From contig DPRM01000049.1 of assembly GCA_003537645.1 (NCBI GenBank), positions 32,233 to 42,207 on the forward strand: a DNA stretch of 9,975 nucleotides, written 5' to 3'. Position numbers and translations under genes: made by a program. Source of the DNA: Prolixibacteraceae bacterium. GTDB lineage: Bacteria > Bacteroidota > Bacteroidia > Bacteroidales > Prolixibacteraceae. Under the pieces are notes generated by a model. It saw only the letters and a program-made list of their open reading frames with translations. It made no database searches and was not told the origin of the DNA. Below are positions 1 to 6,366 of this stretch, one piece after another. Position 1 is the first letter of the stretch. Each line of letters opens with the position of its first letter.

Positions 1-47
1 AAATTAAACGTAATTTTTAATCCTGAAAATTATCTAAAACTTTAACT

Positions 48-476
48 ATGAAACTAGTCAATGAATTTAAGGCTTTTGCCATGCGCGGAAATGTAGTTGA
101 CATGGCAGTGGGTATCATTATTGGGGGAGCTTTTGGGAAAATAGTCAGTTCGGTTGTTGCCGATGTTATTATGCCGCCAATCGGCCTTTTATTGGGTGGT
201 GTAAAGTTTACCGACCTAAAGTTTGTACTCAAAGATGCGATTCTCGATCCGGCAGGCGTTGTTACAACACAAGCCGTATCAATAAATTACGGAAACTTCA
301 TCCAGGTGACTGTCGATTTTTTGATAGTTGCATTCGCCATTTTCATGATGATTAAAGCAATGAACAGCCTGAAGAAAAAAGAGGAAGCCGCTCCGGTCGA
401 AGCTCCTGCCCCACCTCCACCAACCAAGGAAGAAGTCCTTCTGTCAGAAATCAGAGATATCCTGAAAAACAAATAA
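48..476 (+). CDS. mscL: Large-conductance mechanosensitive channel MscL
   Basis: MscL is an inner-membrane homopentamer that opens when membrane tension rises and releases solutes during hypo-osmotic shock. The 142-residue product has the family layout: an amphipathic N-terminus (MKLVNEFKAFAMRGN), the signature VVDMAVGIIIGGAFGKIVSS forming pore helix TM1 (about 14-45), a periplasmic loop with the VSINYGNFIQ segment, TM2 (about 83-103), and a cytoplasmic C-terminal helix ending LLSEIRDILKNK. TM2 and the C-terminal helix are joined by a charged, proline-rich linker (KKKEEAAPVEAPAPPPPTKEE), more proline-rich than I recall for E. coli MscL. The ATG start fits the canonical N-terminus. It is a single gene ended by a strong hairpin just downstream. 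Only 47 bases lie upstream in the window. A possible -7 element (TAATTTTT, 11-18) is weak and its -33 partner would lie outside. Confidence 0.97.
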   Translation: MKLVNEFKAFAMRGNVVDMAVGIIIGGAFGKIVSSVVADVIMPPIGLLLGGVKFTDLKFVLKDAILDPAGVVTTQAVSINYGNFIQVTVDFLIVAFAIFMMIKAMNSLKKKEEAAPVEAPAPPPPTKEEVLLSEIRDILKNK

Positions 477-495
477 GCATTATACAGTTGATATA

Positions 496-535
496 AAAAC
501 AACGACGATCTGGAAACGGATCGTCGTTGTTTTTT
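496..535 (+). terminator. Rho-independent terminator after mscL
   Basis: Positions 496-510 (AAAACAACGACGATC) and 519-533 form a perfect 15-bp inverted repeat around an 8-base loop (TGGAAACG). On the plus strand it ends in a T-run (530-535). It lies 20 bases after the mscL stop and isolates mscL from the LD-carboxypeptidase gene. Confidence 0.9.
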
Positions 536-550
536 AATATGAATCAGAGC

Positions 551-581
551 TTTGACAACAAGCCATTTTTTGCGACTTTTG
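551..581 (+). promoter_or_regulatory. Candidate Bacteroidota-type promoter for the LD-carboxypeptidase gene
   Basis: TTTG (551-554) is followed after exactly 19 bases by GACTTTTG (574-581). This matches the Bacteroidota consensus TTTG-N19-TAnnTTTG at every fixed position but one. Transcription would begin around 586-588, giving a leader of about 20 bases before the ATG at 608. This also argues against translation starting further upstream. Confidence 0.5.
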
Positions 582-607
582 AAAACAAAATCACTAATTT
601 AACCCTG

Positions 608-1513
608 ATGATTTTTCCTGAATACCTTCAAAAAGGCGACCGTATCCGGATTGTTGCACCTGCCGGAAAAGTGCAGAAAGACAAAGTTCTACCCGGCATT
701 GAATTGTTGCAGGATATTGGCTATGAAGTATTGATTGGAAACCACGTTTTCGACCGTGATTTTCAATATGCCGGAACCGACATTCAACGCGCCTCCGACT
801 TTCAGGAAGCCATAAGCGACCCAAAAACCAAAGCCATTATTTGCGCCCGAGGTGGTTATGGCTCTGTTCGGATCATCGAAAAAATTGATTTCGCCCCGCT
901 CCTGAAAAATCCAAAATGGCTGGTTGGATTCAGCGATGTTACAGTTTTGCATTCAGTTTTTACCAAACTGGGGATTGCGAGTATTCACGGTGCAATGCCC
1001 GCCTTTTTTATGGATAAAAACAAACCCTCAAAAAGCTTTTTAAGCCTGATAGAATTACTTTCAAACGGGAAATCGCAGTTTGAAATTGCCAATCATCCGC
1101 TGAACCGCGCAGGAATTTGTTCAGGAGAACTGGCTGGCGGAAACTTATCGCTTCTTTACAGTCTTCAGGGAACTCGCTGGCAGATTGACACTTCAGGAAA
1201 AATACTGTTTTTGGAAGATTTATCGGAATACCTGTACCACCTCGACCGGATGATGCAAAACCTACGGCTGGCCGGACAGCTGCAAAATCTGGCTGGATTG
1301 GTCGTCGGAGGTTTTACCGAAATGCAGGACAATGCAAGCCCTTTCGGGAAAACGGCTTACGAAATTATTCACGAAGCCATCCGGGATTATGATTTCCCGG
1401 TTTGTTTCGACTTTCCTTCGGGACATATCCCCAGAAATCTGGCACTCATGATGGGAGCGACTTATCTTATGGATGCCGGCAATACTTGTGTTTTAAAACG
1501 CATTGAACAATGA
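608..1513 (+). CDS. ldcA: Muramoyltetrapeptide LD-carboxypeptidase (peptidase family S66)
   Basis: This is a cytoplasmic serine peptidase of peptidoglycan recycling. It removes the terminal D-alanine from murein tetrapeptides to give tripeptides for reuse. From the ATG at 608 the product is 301 residues, typical for S66. The N-terminal motif RIVAPAGKV and the segment ICARGGYGS are followed by the nucleophile motif GFSDV (Ser109). The partner acids sit in FLEDLSEYLYHLDRM (Glu203) and SGHIPRNLALMMGA (His273), so the Ser-Glu-His triad is complete, with spacing like that I recall for E. coli LdcA. The frame is open back to a TTG at 527, but that would start inside the mscL terminator and add 27 unlike residues. 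The ATG at 608 also sits just after a promoter-like pair. Its stop overlaps the next gene's start. Gene symbol assigned by family. Confidence 0.92.
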   Translation: MIFPEYLQKGDRIRIVAPAGKVQKDKVLPGIELLQDIGYEVLIGNHVFDRDFQYAGTDIQRASDFQEAISDPKTKAIICARGGYGSVRIIEKIDFAPLLKNPKWLVGFSDVTVLHSVFTKLGIASIHGAMPAFFMDKNKPSKSFLSLIELLSNGKSQFEIANHPLNRAGICSGELAGGNLSLLYSLQGTRWQIDTSGKILFLEDLSEYLYHLDRMMQNLRLAGQLQNLAGLVVGGFTEMQDNASPFGKTAYEIIHEAIRDYDFPVCFDFPSGHIPRNLALMMGATYLMDAGNTCVLKRIEQ

Positions 1514-1875
1514 GCGAAGCAAAGAAACTTGGGAACAAAGGCGAGGAGCTGGCCGTCGAACATCTTCGGTCGATTGGGTACCAAATACTTGCAGTGAACT
1601 GGTTTTCAAGCCATCTCGAAATAGATATTATTGCCCGAGATGGTAACGAACTGGTAATTGTTGAAGTAAAAGCCCGGAGCAGCGATTCGTATGAACACCC
1701 GTCGGAAGCTGTTTCAAATAAAAAAATTCGATTCTTGATGAATGCTGCCGAAGCTTATATTTATGAAAACAATATTAATCTGGATACCCGATTCGATGTA
1801 ATTTCTATCATCTTTCGCCAGGGCGGTTTTGATCTGGAACACTTCAAAGATGCGTTTTATCCGCCGGTGAACTAA
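1510..1875 (+). CDS. YraN / UPF0102 family nuclease-fold protein
   Basis: The 121-residue protein belongs to the YraN (UPF0102) family, which has a restriction-endonuclease-like fold and no firmly established role. The family hallmarks are all visible: GNKGEELAVEHLRSIGY near the N-terminus, LEIDIIARDGNELVIVEVKAR in the middle, and SEAVSNKKIRFLMNAAEAYI after it. Glu37, Asp39, Glu52 and Lys54 form the E-x-D...E-x-K pattern typical of metal-dependent nucleases of this fold, so a DNA- or RNA-cleaving activity is possible but inferred. The ATG overlaps the upstream stop as ATGA, so translational coupling with the LD-carboxypeptidase gene is likely. YraN genes are often near ribonuclease HII genes elsewhere; that neighbour is not seen here. 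Family call confident, function unknown. Confidence 0.9.
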   Translation: MSEAKKLGNKGEELAVEHLRSIGYQILAVNWFSSHLEIDIIARDGNELVIVEVKARSSDSYEHPSEAVSNKKIRFLMNAAEAYIYENNINLDTRFDVISIIFRQGGFDLEHFKDAFYPPVN

Positions 1876-1880
1876 AAAAG

Positions 1881-1968
1881 AAAAACCGTATCAAAGTCAT
1901 TAACCAATTCTTCAAACCCCGGTTTGAACGGGATGACAAGATCGGCGTGTATTTTGACTTTGATACGG
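1881..1968 (-). terminator. Nested inverted repeat, probable terminator of the beta-mannosidase gene
   Basis: An outer perfect 14-bp repeat pairs 1886-1899 (CCGTATCAAAGTCA) with 1955-1968 (TGACTTTGATACGG) across 55 bases. Inside it lies a second palindrome, TTCAAACC-cc-GGTTTGAA, at 1911-1928. Read on the minus strand, the outer stem ends in a long T-rich tail (TTTTTCTTTTTT, 1885 downward), as expected for termination after the mannosidase. On the plus strand no comparable T-run follows. The long loop with an inner hairpin is unusual for a simple terminator. The rest of the 1876-1995 spacer shows nothing else. Confidence 0.6.
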
Positions 1969-1995
1969 CCTATTAAAATCTATCCTGAAATCTTT

Positions 1996-4575
1996 TTAAA
2001 ACGCAGAATCGAGTGTTTGAATTGCAAACACTTCATTCAGTTTTTCCTTTAAAACATTGGTTTCCAGCTTTACCTTAACTGTTTTTCCGGGAATCAGGTC
2101 GAAATAATTATCGCTGAAAAATCCCTCTTCATCACCAATCGTCATGTAAAGGTTTTTGGCCAGTTTGTCGGTACTCAGTGAGATTTCGAAACCGCCGTCA
2201 ACAGCATTTATTTCATATTTCACTGTTGGCTGTGGAAGTAAAACATCTTTAATTGGTCTGAAAAACAGTATATTATCCGAAATTGTTTTTTCATTTTCAA
2301 CAAGTTCTACCACAAGAAATTGTGTTCTGGGCTGAAGGTTCATCAGGAATTGGAATGTTCTTGCAGCAAAGAATGTATTGCTCGAATTGGCTGGAACAGT
2401 CACATCCTTTATTTCTTTCCAGATTTCATTTCCGGAGAAATCGAGCACCTTTACAACCAACTGCGCTTTAATTTCAGAAAGTTTGTCGTTAATAATGTCC
2501 ACTTTCAGCGAGTCTTTATCCTGATAAGGCGAAACCAAAACGGGTTCAAATCCCTTTTTCGCGAAGTACTGCAAAGCTTTCCAGCGCTGATAATAATCGG
2601 TCGAACTCCAAGAGGCAACCGGCCAGCAGTCGTTTATTTGCCAGTACAAACTTCCCATACAATAAGGTGCGGCGCGGCGATGACCTTCCAGCGCGAATTT
2701 GATTCCTTCGGCCTGCAACACGTGGTTCACATACAGGAACGATTCAAAATTCTTCGGTTTTTTGTAATCCTGAAGCATGTAATATTCGATGGTTCCGTTT
2801 CCGATCGACGAACGCTGATGCGACTTCATTACTTCCGAAAAAATATCGTAATCTTCAGGAATTGCATATTGTTTTACTGTTTTCAATTCAGGAAAAGACT
2901 GAAAACCGTATTCGCTCATAAACCGTGCGATGTGTGTTGCGTAGTTTTTAAACGGTTCTTTGCCCCACCAAACTCCCCAGTAATGTTCGTCACCATTGGC
3001 CAAATCAGCCGGAATACCAGGGCCGGAAGCTGGCGATGAATCCCAGTAACTGCGTCCCGGATCGTTGGCAGCCACCGCTTCAGGTAAAATTTTCAGGAAA
3101 ATATCGGAGTACGATTTCCAGATTTTATCGGCATTTTCTTTGCTTTTGGCTTCTTCAGCTTTTGCCCATCCCCAGCCAAACCAGGCGGCCAGAATTTCGT
3201 TGTTTCCGCACCATAAACCAATGCTCGGGTGATTGCGCAGGCGTTTAATGTTGTCGGTTGCCTCCTGTTTTACGTTTTCCAGAAAAGCATCGTCGCCGGG
3301 GAACATGGCACAGGCAAACATGAAATCCTGCCAAACCAGCAAGCCGTTTTCATCGCACAAATCATAGAAAAGGTCGTTTTCATAAATTCCGCCACCCCAA
3401 ATACGAAGCATATTGAAATTCGAAATCTTTGAGGTTTTGATCACATTCCGGTACATTTCTTCCGTCACACGGGCAGGAAAAACGTCGTTCGGAATGTAGT
3501 TGGCGCCTTTCATAAAAACCGGAACACCATTCAGTTTGAAGTAAAATGAAGTTCCTTTTTCGTCTTTGTCACGAACCAGCTCAAGGGTGCGGATACCGAT
3601 GCGTTCCGATTTTTCAGCGAAACGTTTGCCAATGGCCAGTTTACCTTTGATATTGTATAAATGAGCTTCGCCCAAACCGTTGGTCCACCAAAGTTTAGGA
3701 TTTTCAATTTTAAAATCTACTGAATATGTTGAAATACCTTCGGTAAGTTTTACATCGGTTTTCGCAAGTTCAACGCCATCATTTTCAATGCTTATAGTTG
3801 CATTTTTCGCGGCACTGGCATCAACCTCAAAAACAGCGGTCAGCGTAGCTTCAGTTTCCGAAACCTGATTTTGTTTCAATTGCAGGTTTTCGATACGGGC
3901 ATCGTTCCAGGCAGTCAGGTAAACCGGTCGCCACAAGCCACTTGAAACCAGGCGGGGTCCCCAGTCCCAGCCAAAATGATAGCCAGCTTTGCGTGTATAA
4001 ACCGACACCATTTTGTTGCCTTCAACCTGACCAATTTCGGCCAGATCGTTGGGCGAAACCGGAATCACATACCCGTTGGCATCATATTTTTTGAGCCCTT
4101 CAACAATGGGTGAACGAAATAAAATACGGAGTTCGTTGGCACCTGGGTTTAGGTTTGGTTTTACATCAACCAGCCATTCGCGAAACATGTTATCGGCCGA
4201 GAGCACCAACTGGTCATTCACAAAAACATCGGCATAAGTGTCAAGTCCTTTAAAGTCCAGAGCAACCCGGTCGTGTTTCATAAAGTCGTCGCCCACATTG
4301 ATGGTGGTTTTATATTCCCAGTTTTCCTTGTCGATCCATTGCAAATCGTGTTCGTTCAGGCGGTAAAACGGATCTTTAATCAATCCGTTTTGGAGCAAGT
4401 CGGTATGAACACTGCCGGGAACAGTGGCTGGTAACCATTCATTTTTACCAGCCTGTGTGAAACTCCAGCTGGCCGAGAGTTCAGTTGTAACCATCAGATT
4501 GGGATCTTTGGGTTGGCATCCCATCAGCAGGAACAGCGAAGAAATTACAAGTGTAAGGTTTTGCCTGATATTCAT
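1996..4575 (-). CDS. Beta-mannosidase lipoprotein (glycoside hydrolase family 2)
   Basis: This exo-acting retaining hydrolase is predicted to release beta-linked mannose from the non-reducing ends of manno-oligosaccharides. The 859-residue precursor starts with a lipoprotein signal ending LMGC, with the lipidated Cys at residue 20, so it is anchored in the envelope and probably faces the periplasm. Next come a sugar-binding jelly-roll domain (about 30-225, with GYHFGWDWGPR), an Ig-like domain (about 226-335), a TIM barrel (about 336-650) and C-terminal Ig-like domains (about 680-859, with FFSDNYFDLIPGK). The acid/base is Glu460 in WCGNNE and the nucleophile Glu555 in MSEYGFQ. The latter number equals that I recall for Bacteroides BtMan2A. 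No SusC/SusD, regulator or other hydrolase adjoins it. The long antisense open frame inside it is a shadow. Confidence 0.93.
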   Translation of the reverse strand: MNIRQNLTLVISSLFLLMGCQPKDPNLMVTTELSASWSFTQAGKNEWLPATVPGSVHTDLLQNGLIKDPFYRLNEHDLQWIDKENWEYKTTINVGDDFMKHDRVALDFKGLDTYADVFVNDQLVLSADNMFREWLVDVKPNLNPGANELRILFRSPIVEGLKKYDANGYVIPVSPNDLAEIGQVEGNKMVSVYTRKAGYHFGWDWGPRLVSSGLWRPVYLTAWNDARIENLQLKQNQVSETEATLTAVFEVDASAAKNATISIENDGVELAKTDVKLTEGISTYSVDFKIENPKLWWTNGLGEAHLYNIKGKLAIGKRFAEKSERIGIRTLELVRDKDEKGTSFYFKLNGVPVFMKGANYIPNDVFPARVTEEMYRNVIKTSKISNFNMLRIWGGGIYENDLFYDLCDENGLLVWQDFMFACAMFPGDDAFLENVKQEATDNIKRLRNHPSIGLWCGNNEILAAWFGWGWAKAEEAKSKENADKIWKSYSDIFLKILPEAVAANDPGRSYWDSSPASGPGIPADLANGDEHYWGVWWGKEPFKNYATHIARFMSEYGFQSFPELKTVKQYAIPEDYDIFSEVMKSHQRSSIGNGTIEYYMLQDYKKPKNFESFLYVNHVLQAEGIKFALEGHRRAAPYCMGSLYWQINDCWPVASWSSTDYYQRWKALQYFAKKGFEPVLVSPYQDKDSLKVDIINDKLSEIKAQLVVKVLDFSGNEIWKEIKDVTVPANSSNTFFAARTFQFLMNLQPRTQFLVVELVENEKTISDNILFFRPIKDVLLPQPTVKYEINAVDGGFEISLSTDKLAKNLYMTIGDEEGFFSDNYFDLIPGKTVKVKLETNVLKEKLNEVFAIQTLDSAF

Positions 4576-4678
4576 AATTTATTAGTTTGTGGATTTTGTA
4601 CCCTCAAAAATGGGAAAAATTACTGACCAATAAAATAGGGGAAAACAGGCGGCTGAATACTTTCCAGAAAGTTTTCAT

Positions 4679-4708
4679 CAAATTTTTTTCATGGAACGGT
4701 TCATCCAA
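4679..4708 (-). promoter_or_regulatory. Candidate promoter for the beta-mannosidase gene
   Basis: On the minus strand, TTG (4708-4706) precedes AAAATTTG (4686-4679) by exactly 19 bases, one mismatch from the Bacteroidota TTG-N19-TAnnTTTG pattern. Transcription would start near 4673, leaving a leader of about 100 bases before the ATG at 4575. A small palindrome in that leader (ACTTTC-ca-GAAAGT, 4659-4672) could form a hairpin at its 5' end. In this AT-rich spacer a chance match is possible. Confidence 0.35.
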
Positions 4709-4712
4709 TCTA

Positions 4713-4742
4713 TTGCGATCAGGAAAGAATGGTTTAACTTCG
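4713..4742 (+). promoter_or_regulatory. Candidate promoter for the doxX-chrA unit
   Basis: TTG (4713-4715) is followed after exactly 19 bases by TAACTTCG (4735-4742), one mismatch from TAnnTTTG. The predicted start near 4748 leaves about 22 bases before the ATG at 4770. Its -33 element lies only four bases from that of the opposing mannosidase promoter, in the inverted-repeat-like stretch CAATCTATTG (4706-4715). The two genes therefore appear to share one compact divergent control region. Nothing else was recognised in the 4576-4769 spacer. Confidence 0.4.
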
Positions 4743-4769
4743 GTTCTTTAATCGACAAATTTTGAAAAT

Positions 4770-5213
4770 ATGCTTCAAAAAATCACTCAAACCGACAATT
4801 CGAAAACCTCCATTCTGATACGTCTTTTGGTTGGAGCAGTTTTTCTTTCTGAAGGAATTCAGAAATTTCTGTTTCCAGAAGCTCTTGGCGTAGGGCGTTT
4901 CATGAAAATCGGCATTATTTATCCTGAATATTTGGCTCCATTTGTTGGAGGTGTGGAGATTCTGTGCGGAATTTTATTACTGATTGGATTGCTAACCAGA
5001 TTCGCAGCTCTCATGCTTTTTATAACTATTTCAGTAGCAATTATCACCACCAAATTTCCGATGCTGCAAAGTAGTTTCTGGAAATTCGCCCACGAATCGC
5101 GAACCGATTTTAGCATGTTCATCGGAACGCTGTTTCTAATTATTAAAGGAGGCGGATATTGGTCAGTTGATTTTCACCGGAAGAAAAATGGAAAGCGAAA
5201 AAGAGGTCGTTAA
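4770..5213 (+). CDS. DoxX family membrane protein
   Basis: The product is a 147-residue inner-membrane protein of the DoxX superfamily. Members are four-helix membrane proteins whose biochemical role is mostly undefined; some are linked to thiosulfate:quinone oxidoreductase or to redox-stress membrane complexes. Family features are LIRLLVGAVFLSEGIQKFLFP in helix 1 (about 14-35), the glycine-rich segment FVGGVEILCGILLLIGLLTRF across helix 2 (about 54-75) and the loop into helix 3, helix 3 itself (about 77-96), and helix 4 (about 112-127). A strongly basic tail, HRKKNGKRKRGR, should be cytoplasmic. The last part of the gene overlaps the chromate-transporter-family gene, implying co-translation. 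A specific substrate cannot be assigned. Confidence 0.85.
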   Translation: MLQKITQTDNSKTSILIRLLVGAVFLSEGIQKFLFPEALGVGRFMKIGIIYPEYLAPFVGGVEILCGILLLIGLLTRFAALMLFITISVAIITTKFPMLQSSFWKFAHESRTDFSMFIGTLFLIIKGGGYWSVDFHRKKNGKRKRGR

Positions 5214-6333
5214 ACTAAAGGAAATTGCAGGATTATTCCTGAAATTGGGCACGATTGGATTTGGCGGTCCGGCCGCTCACATTGCCATGTTCCGTGACGA
5301 AGTGGTAGCCAAACGAAAATGGATAAGCGAACAGCATTTCCTTGATCTGATTGGTGCCACCAACTTGATTCCGGGACCAAACAGCACCGAAATGGCCATT
5401 CACATCGGTCACGAAAAAGCCGGATGGAAAGGATTGATTGTAGCAGGATTGTGCTTTATTCTTCCAGCAGTTTTTATAACCGGAATTTTCGCATGGCTTT
5501 ACAAACAATACGGTCAACTCCCGGAAATTCAACCATTTATTTACGGAATAAAACCTGCGATCATTGCCATTATCCTGGCAGCTATTTTCCCATTGGCGAA
5601 AAAATCACTGAAAACCATTGAGTTGGGAATTTTCGGGCTTGCTGCCTTGATTTTATCATTGGCTGGATTCAATGAAATACTTGTCATGTTTGGGGTAGGA
5701 TTCTCTGCTTTAGCGCTAACAGCTATCAGAAACAACCAGTTCAAATCAGGAGCCGGTTCAATTTTTCCATTTGCATTCCTTCAAATTACCAATACTTCCA
5801 TTTTATCAGCGACCAACCTTAATTTATTCCTGATTTTTCTGAAAATCGGAGCGATTCTTTATGGAAGCGGTTATGTGCTCTTTGCATTTCTGGATGCAGA
5901 ATTGGTAACAACCGGACTTTTATCGCGGCAACAACTGATTGACGCAATCGCTGTTGGGCAATTCACTCCGGGACCAGTCTTTTCTTCGGTAACTTTTATC
6001 GGTTATCAAATCAATGGTTGGACAGGTGCAGCCGTTTCTACCATTGCGATATTCCTGCCTTCGTTTGTATTTGTAGCCTTACTCAATCCACTGGTCCGGA
6101 AAATGAGAAATTCCATCCTTTTCTCATCTTTCCTCGACGCGGTTAATGTTGCTTCAGTAGCCATTATTATAGCGATTTGCTACGAAATGGGCAAAGAAAG
6201 CATTACCGACTGGCGAACCATTTTAATCGGAATTGTAAGCATCGCCTTCACTTTCAGCTTTAAAAAAGTGAACAGCGCATTGGTTGTAATTGGCGGGGCA
6301 ACGCTTGGTTATTTGCTGACAATTTTGTTCTGA
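5188..6333 (+). CDS. chrA: Chromate transporter family (CHR) membrane protein, two-domain ChrA type
   Basis: This is a long-chain CHR-family permease with two tandem homologous halves, 381 residues from the ATG at 5188. The N-terminal half has GTIGFGGPAAHIAMFRDE (21-38), RKWISEQHFLDLI and IPGPNSTEMAIHIG (61-74). The C-terminal half repeats the pattern as GAILYGSGYVLFAFLDAELV (221-240), LLSRQQLIDAI and TPGPVFSSVTFIGYQI (260-275). Characterised ChrA proteins export chromate, but many homologues lie in genomes with no evident chromate exposure, so the transported anion here is uncertain. An in-frame ATG at 5167 would add seven residues; 5188 gives the more typical charged N-terminus (MESEKEVVKLKEI) and still overlaps doxX by 26 bases. 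No ChrB regulator is nearby. Symbol given by family, not proven function. Confidence 0.9.
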   Translation: MESEKEVVKLKEIAGLFLKLGTIGFGGPAAHIAMFRDEVVAKRKWISEQHFLDLIGATNLIPGPNSTEMAIHIGHEKAGWKGLIVAGLCFILPAVFITGIFAWLYKQYGQLPEIQPFIYGIKPAIIAIILAAIFPLAKKSLKTIELGIFGLAALILSLAGFNEILVMFGVGFSALALTAIRNNQFKSGAGSIFPFAFLQITNTSILSATNLNLFLIFLKIGAILYGSGYVLFAFLDAELVTTGLLSRQQLIDAIAVGQFTPGPVFSSVTFIGYQINGWTGAAVSTIAIFLPSFVFVALLNPLVRKMRNSILFSSFLDAVNVASVAIIIAICYEMGKESITDWRTILIGIVSIAFTFSFKKVNSALVVIGGATLGYLLTILF

Positions 6334-6353
6334 AAATCCACTTTAAATAACTG

Positions 6354-6361
6354 TACCTTTG
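6354..6361 (+). promoter_or_regulatory. Candidate -7 promoter element of the helicase gene
   Basis: TACCTTTG is a perfect match to TAnnTTTG and lies only five bases before the ATG at 6367. With the usual spacing, transcription would begin at or within a base or two of the start codon. The -33 side is weak: the nearest TTTG (6324-6327) is 26 bases upstream rather than about 19. The helicase could also be read from the doxX-chrA promoter, since no terminator was seen between 6333 and 6367. Confidence 0.45.
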
Positions 6362-6366
6362 CCCGC

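Noticed and set aside
527..607. In-frame upstream extension of the LD-carboxypeptidase gene, starting at TTG 527 or ATG 539
   Set aside because: It would begin inside or right at the mscL terminator and add residues unlike the family N-terminus. The promoter-like pair at 551-581 would place the transcript start downstream of both codons.
1884..1976. Short peptide-like frames on both strands of the 1876-1995 spacer
   Set aside because: Neither has a credible ATG start, and their similarity to each other is explained by the inverted repeat itself. Kept only as a note under the repeat finding.
2320..3039. Open frame of 239 codons on the plus strand inside the beta-mannosidase gene
   Set aside because: It is wholly antisense to a well-conserved gene, rich in Arg, Phe and Cys, matches no family I recognise and has no promoter. 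It is a compositional shadow.
4659..4672. Small palindrome ACTTTC-ca-GAAAGT upstream of the mannosidase
   Set aside because: Six base pairs with a two-base gap in an AT-rich spacer is expected by chance, and no second copy was seen. Too weak to call an operator.
5167..5187. Alternative earlier ATG for the CHR transporter
   Set aside because: It adds MIFTGRK, which is simply the overlap with the DoxX gene. The ATG at 5188 gives a better family-like N-terminus. It cannot be excluded by sequence alone.
5248..5977. Possible fused or duplicated gene within the CHR transporter, from the repeated GxxG and PGP motifs
   Set aside because: The internal repeat is the normal architecture of long-chain CHR proteins, not a recent duplication. 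The two halves are strongly diverged.
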